Notes under the pieces: generated by a model
Databases searched by the model: none
What the model was told of the DNA's origin: nothing
What the model saw: the letters and a program-made list of their open reading frames with translations, nothing else
Part shown: one piece after another, positions 8,505 through 17,399 of the stretch
How the letters are laid out: every line of letters begins with the position of its first letter
Numbering within the stretch: the first letter of the stretch is position 1
Assembly: GCA_035192965.1 (NCBI GenBank)
Contig: CP136571.1
Coordinates: forward strand, 3,676,501-3,740,500
Direction of reading: 5' to 3'
DNA from: Fuscovulum sp.
GTDB lineage: Bacteria; Pseudomonadota; Alphaproteobacteria; Rhodobacterales; Rhodobacteraceae
DNA length: 64,000 nt
Program-made: the position numbers and the translations under genes

Positions 8505-8684
8505 CTAATGCAGCGAAGGCTCCCCGCTGCCCGCCCCGCCTGCCCCATCATCCCGGGCAGCCGCGATCTCGTCCCGCGCGACGGCCAGCGTTTCCGCAAC
8601 CTTCCGCGCCAATCGGGGCAAGCCGTTGCGTTCGGCATATTCCGCAAGGTCGGTCAGGACTTCAAACACCCAGTCATGCCGCAT
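8505..8684 (-). CDS. small conserved-looking protein of 59 aa beside ccr
   Basis: This short open frame starts MRHDWVFEVLTDLAEYAERNGL, continues LPRLARKVAETLAVARDEIAA and ends GEPSLH-TAG. It fills the gap between the helicase and ccr, has the codon character of real genes (G/C at third positions) and reads as two amphipathic helices without a membrane segment or metal motif. A GGAG lies 10-13 bases before the ATG. The function is unknown. Its position downstream of ccr on the same strand leaves a possible operon link, with a 174-base gap. Confidence 0.65.
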   Translation of the reverse strand: MRHDWVFEVLTDLAEYAERNGLPRLARKVAETLAVARDEIAAARDDGAGGAGSGEPSLH

Positions 8685-8858
8685 CCGGCCCCACTCCGCA
8701 CCAAAGACGCGCCCCCGCCGAAAGATAACACCCGCCCTGATTGCAACCTACCTTCCCCCCGGCAACAATCCGTTTCCCCCCCTGCGCCAACTTGGGTTCG
8801 CAACGCAAAACGCCCCGGCCTTTCGACCGGGGCGCATGCCATCTCAAACGCTCGCCCC

Positions 8859-10151
8859 TTACGGGTTGCGGCTGGCTTCCAGCGTATCCTCGAACGTCTT
8901 CAGCCCCGGACGCGGTGCCTGCACCAGCACCGACATGTTCCCCGGCTTGTGCTCATTCTTCAGCATCTTCATATGCGCCTGCGGAATCTCGGCCCATGGG
9001 AACACCTCCGACATGCAGGGGTCCAGCCGCCGCTCGATCATCAGCTTGTTCGCCGCACTTGCCTGCTTCAGATGCGCAAAATGCGACCCCTGCAAACGCT
9101 TCTGATGCATCCACATGTAGCGCACGTCGAAGGTGCAGTTGAAACCGGTGGTCCCCGCACAGATCACCACCATGCCGCCCTTCTTGCAGACCAAGGATGA
9201 CACCGGGAAGGTCGCCTCGCCCGGATGCTCGAACACCATGTCCACATTCACGCCCTTGCCGGTGATGTCCCAGATCGCCTTGCCGAACTTGCGCGCTTCC
9301 TTCAGCCAGTCGTTGTATTCCTGCGTATTGACCTTGGGCAACTGCCCCCAGCATTTGAAATCGTTGCGGTTGATGACGCCCTTCGCGCCCAGCCCCATCA
9401 CGAAATCGCGCTTGCTCTCATCGGAAATCACGCCGATCGCATTCGCCCCCGCCGTATTGATCAGCTGGATCGCATAGGACCCCAGCCCCCCCGACGCACC
9501 CCAGACCAGAACGTTCTGCCCCGGCTTCAGGTCATGCGGCTCATGTCCGAACAGCATCCGGTATGCCGTGGCCAGCGTCAGCGTGTAGCAGGCGCTTTCC
9601 TCCCAGGTCAGGTGCTTGGGACGCGGCATCAACTGCTGCGCCTGCACCCGGGCAAACTGCCCGAAAGACCCGTCATGCGTCTCATATCCCCAGATGCGCT
9701 GGCTGGGCGAAAACATCGGATCGCCGCCGTTGCATTCCTCGTCGTCGCCATCATCCTGGTTACAGTGGACCACCACCTCGTCGCCCACCTTCCAGCGCGT
9801 GACCTTGTCACCCACCGCCCAGACAATGCCCGCCGCATCCGACCCAAGCACCGCATAGGGCTGCTTGTGGCCGTCAAACACGCTGACCGGTTCGCCAAGG
9901 CAGGCCCAGACGCCGTTATAGTTGACGCCCGCCGCCATCACGAGGATCAGCACCTCGTTGCTGTCGATCTTCCAGGTATCCACCACTTCGATCTGCATGG
10001 CCGTATCGGGCTTGCCGTGACGCTCGCGCCGAATGGTCCAGGCGTGCATCTGCTTTGGCACATGGCCCAGCGGAGGCATTTCGCCGATCTCGTACAGGTC
10101 CTTTTTCGGCGCGTCATAGGTCGCGATCTGCTGCTGCGTATCCAAAGCCAT
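8859..10151 (-). CDS. ccr: crotonyl-CoA carboxylase/reductase
   Basis: Ccr performs the NADPH-dependent reductive carboxylation of crotonyl-CoA to ethylmalonyl-CoA, the key step of the ethylmalonyl-CoA pathway for acetyl-CoA assimilation. It is a zinc-independent medium-chain reductase of 430 aa. Visible features are VNYNGVWACLGEP, the LGSDAAGIVWAVG catalytic-domain strand, the Rossmann motif VWGASGGLGSYA and the FEHPGEATFPVS CO2-pocket region. The ATG at 10151 is preceded by GGAGG motifs; a GTG/ATG 8 codons upstream has none. ecm, the next-but-two gene, acts later in the same pathway. The upstream gap of 182 bases holds the palindrome GCAATATTGC at 10225-10234. Confidence 0.97.
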   Translation of the reverse strand: MALDTQQQIATYDAPKKDLYEIGEMPPLGHVPKQMHAWTIRRERHGKPDTAMQIEVVDTWKIDSNEVLILVMAAGVNYNGVWACLGEPVSVFDGHKQPYAVLGSDAAGIVWAVGDKVTRWKVGDEVVVHCNQDDGDDEECNGGDPMFSPSQRIWGYETHDGSFGQFARVQAQQLMPRPKHLTWEESACYTLTLATAYRMLFGHEPHDLKPGQNVLVWGASGGLGSYAIQLINTAGANAIGVISDESKRDFVMGLGAKGVINRNDFKCWGQLPKVNTQEYNDWLKEARKFGKAIWDITGKGVNVDMVFEHPGEATFPVSSLVCKKGGMVVICAGTTGFNCTFDVRYMWMHQKRLQGSHFAHLKQASAANKLMIERRLDPCMSEVFPWAEIPQAHMKMLKNEHKPGNMSVLVQAPRPGLKTFEDTLEASRNP

Positions 10152-10224
10152 CCTCCGGCCTCCCCAGAACCACAATGCCGCGCCGCAGAATCGGCGCCTT
10201 GGGTCACTGATAGAGGATGCCCGC

Positions 10225-10234
10225 GCAATATTGC
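10225..10234. promoter_or_regulatory. short palindrome in the ccr upstream region
   Basis: GCAATATTGC is a perfect 10-bp palindrome 74 bases before the ccr start, followed by TTGCAATAGCGATGCG. It could be part of an operator, but no sequence in the ecm array matches it. The evidence is position and symmetry only. Confidence 0.3.
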
Positions 10235-10333
10235 AATAGCGATGCGCCTATTTTTGTAATTTTATGTCCGCCGCATCGCGGCACCGCCGGGCGCGACACA
10301 GATTGTTGGGCCAAGCCCGGAACTGGGCAGCCC

Positions 10334-11683
10334 CTAGCCTTCCAGAACCTGCCGCACCGGGGCGGCATAGAACCCCACCAGCGCTTGCTTGCCCGGCGGA
10401 ATGCGCAGATCGGCCCCCACCAGCCCCCGCCGCTGCATATGCAGCAGCGCCTCGGCCACTGTCGGCCCCAACCCCTGCGGATGCAGCCGCAGCACCGCCT
10501 CCCGCGCCGCAAGCGCATCGGCCAGACGCGCCACCTCGGCCTCCAGCGCCGCGCGGTCGGCGGGCGCGGCCTCCAGCGCCGCCGCCAGCAACGGCACCGG
10601 CAGCACCGGCACCACCCGCGCCACCCGTGCCATCAGCGCGCGGCCCAAAGCCTCGGTCGGGTCATCATGCCCTTCGGCCAGAAAGGCGCGCAGCGAAATC
10701 GGCGCACCGAACCCGGCCGCCGTCGCGCCAAAGCCGGGGAAGTTTCCCCGCAGACTGCGCCACGCCATCCGCAGGGCAAAAGTGACCACGCCCGTCACCC
10801 GGGGCCGGAACCGCCGCACCCCCGTCCGTGCTGCCTCGGTCAGCAGCCTGTCCTCCAGCACGCGGTCATAGCCAAGACCCACCGGCACAAACAGGATGTC
10901 CCGCTCCCCAGCATCAAAACCGCTCACGAAATAGGACAACAGGCCCAGCTTCGCCGCCCCCACCCGGCCATCCAGCGACAACCCGCCCTCGGGGAAAATC
11001 GCCTGCGCCACACCCTCTTCGGCCGACATCTGCACATAGCGCGCCAACACCCGGCGATAGAGCGCATTGCGCGATCCGCGCCGGATGAAATAGGCCCCCA
11101 TCCCCCGGATCAGCCGCGACAAAGGCCAAACCCGCGCCCATTCCCCCACCGCATAGGAAATCGCAGACCGGTCCGCGATCAGCCATGTCACCAGCACGTA
11201 ATCCATATTGCTGCGATGGTTCATCACGAACACCACCGTCGCCCGGTCATCCACCCGCGCCAAGGCCGGATCAATCCGCCCGATCCGCACCCGATAGAAC
11301 AGCCGTGTCAGCCAGCGCGCGACCTGCACGGCAAAGCCGAAATACATCGTCGCAGAAAAGGCAGGCACAATCTCGGCCGCGTAGGACCGCGCCTCCTGCA
11401 TCGCCACCGTGGGCGGCACCCCGGCCTCTGCCGCGTGATCCGCCACTGCCTGCATCACTTGGGGGTCATAGGCCAGCCGCAGGATCATGTCATGCCGCTG
11501 AGCCAGCTTGAACGGCGAAATCGGCCGCTCCAGCCGTTCATTCAGCCGCGCCACCGCCCGCTCCATCCGGCGGCGAAAGAACCACCGCACCGATGGCGCC
11601 AGCACACGGTCCAGCGCGGCGATGGCCGCAAGGACCAGCACCAGAACCACAAGCCAGAGCGGAAGCTCCACCGTTCCCGTCAT
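10334..11683 (-). CDS. PlsB/PlsC-like glycerolipid acyltransferase
   Basis: This 449-aa membrane-bound acyltransferase has an N-terminal transmembrane helix (residues 8-24), the HX4D catalytic motif as His156-Asp161 in NHRSNMD, and a second conserved block FPEGG at residues 230-234 with GAYFIRRG between them. These are the hallmarks of glycerol-3-phosphate or 1-acylglycerol-3-phosphate acyltransferases. It is longer than PlsC and shorter than PlsB, so the exact acceptor is uncertain. It lies between ccr and ecm on the same strand as ccr, an arrangement expected in Rhodobacter relatives; a metabolic link is not implied by the sequence. Confidence 0.85.
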   Translation of the reverse strand: MTGTVELPLWLVVLVLVLAAIAALDRVLAPSVRWFFRRRMERAVARLNERLERPISPFKLAQRHDMILRLAYDPQVMQAVADHAAEAGVPPTVAMQEARSYAAEIVPAFSATMYFGFAVQVARWLTRLFYRVRIGRIDPALARVDDRATVVFVMNHRSNMDYVLVTWLIADRSAISYAVGEWARVWPLSRLIRGMGAYFIRRGSRNALYRRVLARYVQMSAEEGVAQAIFPEGGLSLDGRVGAAKLGLLSYFVSGFDAGERDILFVPVGLGYDRVLEDRLLTEAARTGVRRFRPRVTGVVTFALRMAWRSLRGNFPGFGATAAGFGAPISLRAFLAEGHDDPTEALGRALMARVARVVPVLPVPLLAAALEAAPADRAALEAEVARLADALAAREAVLRLHPQGLGPTVAEALLHMQRRGLVGADLRIPPGKQALVGFYAAPVRQVLEG

Positions 11684-11748
11684 GCGAACAGGCTAGCGGC
11701 CTTTCGGCCCGCCTGCAAACCGCAGATAAGCGGGCGCATCAAAGTGGA

Positions 11749-12063
11749 TCAGTTGATGGTGATCGAACTGCCGGAACAGATGTCGATGTCGCCCACGGCT
11801 TCATCGCCATCATCGAACACAGCGCGGAAGGCATAGGCACATTCGCCCGATCCGTCATCGAAGTTGACGGTCAGGTTGGCACCCGAACCCACGGCCTGCC
11901 CGGCCAGCATGTTTTCCTGCCAATCCGCAGCGCCTTGGGTAGAGGCATAGAATTCCACGATGGTGAAACCACTGTTGTTCACCACCTGAACCGAACGGTC
12001 CTGCGCAAAGGCCGGAACGGCCAGCAGCAGCGGGAGGGCAACAAGCGCATGAATGGCGCGCAT
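11749..12063 (-). CDS. small secreted protein of unknown function
   Basis: The 104-aa product has a clear Sec signal peptide (MRAIHALVALPLLLAVPAFA, cleavage before QDRSV). The mature domain starts VQVVNNSGFTIVEFYAS and contains a Cys pair (GECAYAF and DICSG) that could form a disulfide. The ATG at 12063 is preceded by GAAGGA at a suitable distance; the frame is open upstream to 12129 without a better start. It resembles small beta-rich periplasmic proteins seen in Rhodobacteraceae, but no function is known. The hairpin array lies just upstream and might also affect this divergent gene. Confidence 0.78.
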   Translation of the reverse strand: MRAIHALVALPLLLAVPAFAQDRSVQVVNNSGFTIVEFYASTQGAADWQENMLAGQAVGSGANLTVNFDDGSGECAYAFRAVFDDGDEAVGDIDICSGSSITIN

Positions 12064-12400
12064 CGACGTATGGTCCTTCGACCCTCGGCCCCCCTTGTTC
12101 ATGCCAGACTCGCGGCAGGGGCCTTCCATGCAAATATAGTAAAGTCATGCCTGCATGTTAAGGGGCCTGCCAAAGCGAAGTTTGACGCAAACTTCACGCC
12201 GATTTCTGACGCAGAAATCGCTGCACCCACCCGCCCCCCGGAATTTGCGTCAAATTCCGTCGCAGTTTTTGCGTCAAAAACCGCGCCACATCCCCGCCGC
12301 ACTGCGGAATGCCGCAACGCGGCGAATTGACATTGAACGATTGTGTCCTCTATGGATGCGTCAGCGAAATAAAATTGCCGAACTGATTCAGGAGGCCGCC
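12064..12400. other. 337-base divergent intergenic region between the secreted protein and ecm
   Basis: No gene is seen here. It contains the four-hairpin array (12176-12281), a further inverted repeat TGCGG-AATG-CCGCA at 12303-12316, and the ecm ribosome-binding site AGGAGG at 12390-12395. It must carry the promoters of both divergent genes; no confident -35/-10 pair could be picked. Confidence 0.6.
12177..12281. repeat. symmetric array of four hairpins with GACGC/GCGTC loops
   Basis: Four inverted repeats each enclose the same 5-base core. (1) 12177-12195: GAAGTTT-GACGC-AAACTTC. (2) 12200-12220: CGATTTCT-GACGC and its mirror arm. (3) 12239-12259: CGGAATTT-GCGTC and its mirror arm. (4) 12265-12281: GTTTTT-GCGTC-AAAAAC. 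The first two carry GACGC and the last two its complement GCGTC, so the array is itself an inverted repeat. Core centres are 24, 39 and 24 bp apart. It lies 120-225 bases before ecm. The arms vary while the core and T-rich flank (TTT-core-AAA) are kept, which fits repeated protein-binding sites better than simple duplication. Confidence 0.8.
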
Positions 12401-14368
12401 ATGACCCCGCCCAAGAAAGAAGCGCCCTGGCTCTTCCGCACCTATGCCGGTCATTCCACCGCCCGCGCCTCCAACGCGCTCTACCGCAACAACCTGTCGC
12501 GCGGCCAGACCGGCCTTTCGGTGGCCTTCGACCTGCCCACCCAGACCGGCTATGACAGCGACCATGAACTCTCGCGCGGCGAAGTGGGCAAGGTGGGCGT
12601 CCCCGTGGCGCATTTGGGCGATATGCGCACGCTGTTCGATCAGATCCCGCTGGATCAGATGAACACATCGATGACGATCAACGCCACCGCGCCCTGGCTG
12701 CTGGCCCTCTACATCGCCGTGGCCGAGGAACAGGGGGCCGACATCTCTGCCCTGCAAGGCACGGTGCAGAACGACATCATCAAGGAATACCTCTCGCGCG
12801 GGACCTATATCTGTCCGCCGAAGCCATCCCTCCGCATGATCACCGACGTCGCGGCCTATACGCAGAAGCATCTGCCGAAATGGAACCCGATGAACGTCTG
12901 CTCCTACCACCTGCAAGAGGCTGGCGCGACGCCTGAACAGGAACTGGCCTTCGCCCTTGCCACCGCCTGCGCCGTGCTGGACGATTTGAAAGGCAAGGTC
13001 AGCGCGGAAGACTTCCCCAACATGGTGGGCCGCATCTCGTTCTTCGTGAACGCAGGCATCCGCTTCGTCACCGAACTGTGCAAGATGCGCGCTTTCGTCG
13101 ACCTGTGGGATGAGATTTGCGAAACCCGATACGGCGTCACCGATCCGAAATACCGCCGCTTCCGCTATGGCGTGCAGGTCAATTCCTTGGGCCTGACCGA
13201 ACAGCAGCCCGAAAACAACGTCTACCGCATCCTGATCGAGATGCTGGCCGTGACCCTGTCCAAAAAGGCCCGTGCCCGCGCCGTGCAACTGCCCGCATGG
13301 AACGAAGCCCTCGGCCTGCCCCGCCCCTGGGATCAGCAATGGTCGCTCCGGATGCAGCAGATCCTCGCCTATGAAACCGACCTTCTGGAATATGACGATC
13401 TGTTTGACGGCAACCCCGCCATCGACCGCAAGGTGGCCGAGCTGAAAGACGGCGCCCGCGCCGAATTGGCCACGATTGATGGGATGGGCGGCGCGGTCGC
13501 TGCCATCGAATACATGAAGGGCCGTCTGGTCGAGGCGAACTCTGACCGCCTCTCAAAGATCGAATCCAAGGAAACCACCGTCGTCGGCGTCAACCGCTGG
13601 ACCGAGGCCGCGCCTTCGCCCCTGACGGCGGGCGACGGGTCGATCATGGTGGCCGACGCTGATGCCGAACACGATCAGATCGAACGCCTGCAAAACTGGC
13701 GCGCCACCCGCGACGAGGCAAAGGTCAAAGCCGCCCTCGACGCCCTGCGTCAGGCCTGCGCCACAGGCGCAAACGTCATGCCCGCCTCCATCGCCGCCGC
13801 CAAGGCCGGGGCCACCACAGGCGAATGGGGGGCCGTCGTCCGCTCCGCATTCGGCGAATACCGCGCCCCCACCGGCGTGTCTCGCAGCCCCTCGAACCGC
13901 ACCGAAGGGTTGGAGCCGATCCGCGACGCCGTCGCCGCCGTGTCGTCCAAACTGGGCCGCCAGCTGAAATTCCTCGTGGGCAAGCCGGGGCTTGATGGTC
14001 ATTCCAACGGCGCCGAACAGATCGCCGCCCGCGCCCGCGATTGCGGCATGGACATTCATTACGAAGGCATCCGCCTGACCCCCGCCGAAATCGTGGCCGC
14101 CGCCGTGGAACAAGAGGCGCATGTCGTGGGCCTCTCCATCCTGTCGGGCAGCCACATCCCGCTCATCACTGAAACGATGGAACGGATGCGCGCCGCGGGC
14201 CTCGGCGATGTCCCCCTCGTCGTGGGCGGCATCATCCCCGAAGAAGACGCCGCCCGCCTGCGCGCAATGGGCGTGGCCGCCGTCTACACGCCCAAGGATT
14301 TCGAACTGAATCGCATCATGATGGATATCGTCGGCCTCGTGGACAGGCAGGCCGTCGCTGCCGAATGA
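12401..14368 (+). CDS. ecm: (2R)-ethylmalonyl-CoA mutase
   Basis: Ecm is an adenosylcobalamin-dependent mutase converting ethylmalonyl-CoA to methylsuccinyl-CoA, directly after Ccr and an epimerase. The 655-aa chain has the mutase barrel first (PWLFRTYAGHS, GLSVAFDLPTQTGYDSD, MNTSMTINATAPW), then a C-terminal B12 domain with the cobalt-ligand motif as LDGHSNG near residue 530 and GGIIPEEDA. The sequence follows Rhodobacter Ecm rather than methylmalonyl-CoA mutase. The ATG at 12401 has a perfect AGGAGG 5 bases upstream; the frame is open further upstream through the hairpin array but without homology. Regulation by the upstream array is inferred. Confidence 0.96.
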   Translation: MTPPKKEAPWLFRTYAGHSTARASNALYRNNLSRGQTGLSVAFDLPTQTGYDSDHELSRGEVGKVGVPVAHLGDMRTLFDQIPLDQMNTSMTINATAPWLLALYIAVAEEQGADISALQGTVQNDIIKEYLSRGTYICPPKPSLRMITDVAAYTQKHLPKWNPMNVCSYHLQEAGATPEQELAFALATACAVLDDLKGKVSAEDFPNMVGRISFFVNAGIRFVTELCKMRAFVDLWDEICETRYGVTDPKYRRFRYGVQVNSLGLTEQQPENNVYRILIEMLAVTLSKKARARAVQLPAWNEALGLPRPWDQQWSLRMQQILAYETDLLEYDDLFDGNPAIDRKVAELKDGARAELATIDGMGGAVAAIEYMKGRLVEANSDRLSKIESKETTVVGVNRWTEAAPSPLTAGDGSIMVADADAEHDQIERLQNWRATRDEAKVKAALDALRQACATGANVMPASIAAAKAGATTGEWGAVVRSAFGEYRAPTGVSRSPSNRTEGLEPIRDAVAAVSSKLGRQLKFLVGKPGLDGHSNGAEQIAARARDCGMDIHYEGIRLTPAEIVAAAVEQEAHVVGLSILSGSHIPLITETMERMRAAGLGDVPLVVGGIIPEEDAARLRAMGVAAVYTPKDFELNRIMMDIVGLVDRQAVAAE

Positions 14369-14485
14369 TCGCAAAATGACACCCCCGCGCTGACGATCCT
14401 TCGTCTGCGCGCTTGTTCCAGATCAAGGCACCCGGCCCGCCCCCAGCGCATCCTTCTCCCAGCATACCGCATGGGAGGAACCGCA

Positions 14486-14860
14486 ATGCTGAACCAGATC
14501 CGCCGCTTTCTGGATCGTCTCGATCAACTCAAACAGGTCGAAGCGCTCTCTGATCACGATCTTTACGATCTTGGCATGACCCGCGCGCAGGTCACCGCCT
14601 TTGCCACCATGCCCGCCGATGTGCCCGACCGCGTCACCGCCATGGCCACCATTTTCGGCATTTCCAACAATGAGTTGAAGGCCAACCGCGCCGACTATCT
14701 GGAACTGCTGGGCACCTGCGCCAATTGCAACCAACGCAGCAAATGCGCCCGCCTGCTGCAGGATGCCAGCTTGGCCCAGCCCGCAGATGCCACCTTCTGC
14801 CCCAACGCACCGGCCTACAGCGAACGGGTCACCATCACCGGGGCCACAAGGGCCGCCTGA
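14486..14860 (+). CDS. small Cys-containing DUF1127-like protein (DUF6455 type)
   Basis: This 124-aa protein opens with a DUF1127-like helix-turn ([19 protein letters not shown]) and ends with a Cys-rich segment, [14 protein letters not shown] then [10 protein letters not shown], that could bind metal or a cofactor. There are four Cys in total and no signal peptide or membrane segment. The start at 14486 is set by GGAGGA 6 bases upstream; an ATG at 14471 precedes that site. The function is unknown. The family assignment comes from remembered similarity and is moderate. Confidence 0.75.
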   Translation: MLNQIRRFLDRLDQLKQVEALSDHDLYDLGMTRAQVTAFATMPADVPDRVTAMATIFGISNNELKANRADYLELLGTCANCNQRSKCARLLQDASLAQPADATFCPNAPAYSERVTITGATRAA

Positions 14861-14976
14861 TCCCACGCATCCGACCTATCACCGTTTTCCTGACTGGCAG
14901 CCTGTGCTGCACTGCAGGGGACTTCCCCTTTGCAATGCCATGGCCTAGCGTCATGTTGCGAAATCACGAGGCTTCC

Positions 14977-15687
14977 ATGACTGTCCATATCGGCGCCAAA
15001 CCCGGCGACATCGCCGAAACCGTCCTCCTGCCCGGCGATCCCTACCGCGCCCGCTGGGCCGCCCAAACCTTCCTGCAAGACGCCGTTCTGGTGAACGAGG
15101 TGCGCGGGATGTTGGGCTATACCGGCACCTGGAACGGCCACCGCGTCACCATCCACGGCACCGGCATGGGCATGCCCTCGATGTCGATCTATGCCAATGA
15201 ACTGATCCGCGACTATGGCGCTCAGACCCTGATCCGCATCGGATCGGCAGGCGCGCTGCAAACCCATGTGAAGGTACGCGATATCGTTCTGGCGCAGGCG
15301 GCCAGCACGCTTGGCACCCCGTCCCGTTCCATCTTCAAGGAACTGCACTTCGCCCCCGTCGCCGATTTCACCCTGCTCGCCGCCGCCCACAAGGGTGCGC
15401 TGGCACGGGCCATCCCCACCCATGTCGGGGGCATCTATTCGTCAGACACCTTCTATGACGAACGCCAAGACCTGTCTGACCAACTCCAACGCCACAACTG
15501 CCTCTGCGTGGAAATGGAGGCCGCCGAACTTTACACCCTCGCCGCCCGCTACAACCGCCGCGCTCTGGCGGTGCTGACAATCTCGGATCACATCCTCACG
15601 CATGAGGCACTGCCCGCGTCCGACCGCGAACGCAGCTTCGGCGACATGGTCCAGATCGCGCTAGAGGCCGCCTTCACCACCACGTGA
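14977..15687 (+). CDS. deoD: purine nucleoside phosphorylase DeoD type
   Basis: DeoD cleaves purine ribo- and deoxyribonucleosides with phosphate in cytosolic nucleoside salvage. The 236-aa chain is full length for the trimer-of-dimers class: an N-terminal [19 protein letters not shown] phosphate-binding loop, [20 protein letters not shown], the active-site [12 protein letters not shown] with its substrate-binding Glu, and the catalytic Asp in TISDHI. The ATG at 14977 follows an ACGAGG site; open frame upstream to 14725 lies inside the preceding gene. It appears to be a single gene. Confidence 0.95.
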   Translation: MTVHIGAKPGDIAETVLLPGDPYRARWAAQTFLQDAVLVNEVRGMLGYTGTWNGHRVTIHGTGMGMPSMSIYANELIRDYGAQTLIRIGSAGALQTHVKVRDIVLAQAASTLGTPSRSIFKELHFAPVADFTLLAAAHKGALARAIPTHVGGIYSSDTFYDERQDLSDQLQRHNCLCVEMEAAELYTLAARYNRRALAVLTISDHILTHEALPASDRERSFGDMVQIALEAAFTTT

Positions 15688-15751
15688 GGGGGGGTTACCA
15701 CCGGGTCCCGGGGCGCGTAGCTATGCTGCCTGCCCCGGAAAGGACACCCCC

Positions 15752-16687
15752 ATGAAAGCTGCCCGCATCCACGCCTATGGCGATTCCGACCAGATCCGCG
15801 TCGAAGACGCCCCCCTGCCCGAAATCGGCCCCGATGACGTGCTGATCCGCGCCGTCGCCGCCTCGGTCAACCCGGTCGATTGGAAAATCCGCCGCGGCTA
15901 TCTGGAAAAGATGCTGCCCTATGACATGCCCCTCACCCTCGGCTGGGATGTGTCGGGCATCGTGGAATCCGTCGGCGCCGACGTCACCAGCTTCAAACCC
16001 GGCGATGCCGTCTATTCCCGCCCCGACATCCGCCGTAACGGCACCTATGCCGAATACGTGGCCGTCCGCGCCCGCGAAATGGCCCTCAAACCCACCACCA
16101 TCAGCCATGTCGAAGCGGCCTCCCTGCCCCTCGTCTCCATCACGGCATGGGAGGCGCTGATCACCACCGCCGGCATGCAGCCCGGACAGCGCGTCCTGAT
16201 CCATGCCGGTGCCGGCGGCGTCGGCTCCATCGCCATTCAGCTTGCCAAGGCCAAAGGCGCCCATGTCACCGCCACCGCGTCTTCGGGTAAGGCCGCACTT
16301 GTTCGCTCTCTCGGCGCGGATGAGGTGGTCGATTACCGCGATCCCGCCGCCTTTGCCGCCGCCCGCGACATGGACATCGTATTCGATACCATCGGCGGCG
16401 ATACGCAGGATGCGTCCTGGGCCATGCTCAAGCCGGGTGGTTTCCTCGTGTCCATCACCGCGCCCCCCAGCGCCGAACGCGCAACAGCCGAGGGCAAACG
16501 CGCGGGCTTCGTCTTCATCGACCCGAACGCCGCCATCCTGCGCGACCTTGCTGATCTGGTGGACGCGGGGCAAATCCGCCCCCTCATCGGCGGCGAATTC
16601 CGGCTGGATGACGCGGCAAAGGCGCAACTGGCCTCGGAAACCGGCCGCACCACCGGCAAGATCGTGATCTATACCGGCCAGCCTTGA
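15752..16687 (+). CDS. NADP-dependent quinone oxidoreductase-like (zinc-independent MDR) enzyme
   Basis: The 311-aa product is a zinc-free medium-chain reductase. The N-terminal GroES-like part has SVNPVDWKIRRGY, LGWDVSGIVESVG and GDAVYSRPD. The Rossmann part has VLIHAGAGGVGSIAIQLAKAKG. There are no structural zinc cysteines. These enzymes reduce quinones or enones with NADPH; the actual substrate cannot be told. GGAAAGGACA precedes the ATG. Convergent with chaC. Confidence 0.88.
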   Translation: MKAARIHAYGDSDQIRVEDAPLPEIGPDDVLIRAVAASVNPVDWKIRRGYLEKMLPYDMPLTLGWDVSGIVESVGADVTSFKPGDAVYSRPDIRRNGTYAEYVAVRAREMALKPTTISHVEAASLPLVSITAWEALITTAGMQPGQRVLIHAGAGGVGSIAIQLAKAKGAHVTATASSGKAALVRSLGADEVVDYRDPAAFAAARDMDIVFDTIGGDTQDASWAMLKPGGFLVSITAPPSAERATAEGKRAGFVFIDPNAAILRDLADLVDAGQIRPLIGGEFRLDDAAKAQLASETGRTTGKIVIYTGQP

Positions 16688-16703
16688 ACTCCGGCGCCGG
16701 AAT

Positions 16704-17399
16704 CTAAAGCGCCGCAATCTCCTCCGCGACCAGCCTCTGCAACTCCCACAGATACCGGTCGCGGATACCCAATTGCTCCAGATGCCGCACGGTGTGGTGC
16801 AGATAGGCCGCGCAACTGCCCATATGCCCCGCTGCCCGCGCGATCCGCCGGGCCTGTTCCTCCATCGGCAGGCAGATATGGATCGCCGGGTCCAGCGGCG
16901 CGGCATAGAACACCAGCGCCCGCATCACGCCCGCCGCCCCCCGCACCGTCAACCAACGGACGGATGCCAGATCGACCTCATACCCGATCTCGCGCCGCAG
17001 CAGCGCCTCCATCGCCTCCAAGCGCCCCGCATCGGGCAGGCGGTAAGCCATGCCCCGGCAGCTTCCCCCCCGCGCCAAGGCCAGCATCAGACCCGGCTGA
17101 TCCGGCGTTGCGCGCCAGCTTTCCAGATGGATGCAGAATGACCGCCGCCAGCCATGCAGCACGCAAGGCACCGCATCCGCCGCCTCGAACGCAGGTTTCC
17201 AGATCAGCGATCCATAGGCAAAGGTCCAGACCGGCCCTTCCCCCGCCTCGGCCAGGAGCCGCGCCGCATGGCGGGCAAAGGCGTCCTCTGCGATCCACGG
17301 CACCCCGCGCGCGCCATCGCATTCCGGCTCATGCCGTTCCACCCGCGCGACCAGCGCCTCGGTCAGATGCAGCACCCTAGACCCCATGACTGCCGTCAT
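16704..17399 (-). CDS. ChaC-family gamma-glutamylcyclotransferase
   Basis: ChaC enzymes degrade glutathione to 5-oxoproline and Cys-Gly in the cytosol. The 231-aa chain has the family glycine-binding motif VWTFAYGSLIWKP (YGSL) near residue 60, the WRRSFCIHLESWR strand and a CRGMAYRLP block, followed by the Glu-bearing helix MEALLRREIGYEV. The first ATG at 17399 overlaps the DUF1989 gene end by 23 bases, suggesting translational coupling; ATG 17387 is an alternative. The link to a DUF1989 protein is unexplained. Confidence 0.9.
   Translation of the reverse strand: MTAVMGSRVLHLTEALVARVERHEPECDGARGVPWIAEDAFARHAARLLAEAGEGPVWTFAYGSLIWKPAFEAADAVPCVLHGWRRSFCIHLESWRATPDQPGLMLALARGGSCRGMAYRLPDAGRLEAMEALLRREIGYEVDLASVRWLTVRGAAGVMRALVFYAAPLDPAIHICLPMEEQARRIARAAGHMGSCAAYLHHTVRHLEQLGIRDRYLWELQRLVAEEIAAL

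Noticed and set aside
7383..9200. 605-codon open frame opposite the helicase and ccr
   Set aside because: It crosses the ends of two real genes and reads as Arg/His/Pro-rich antisense.
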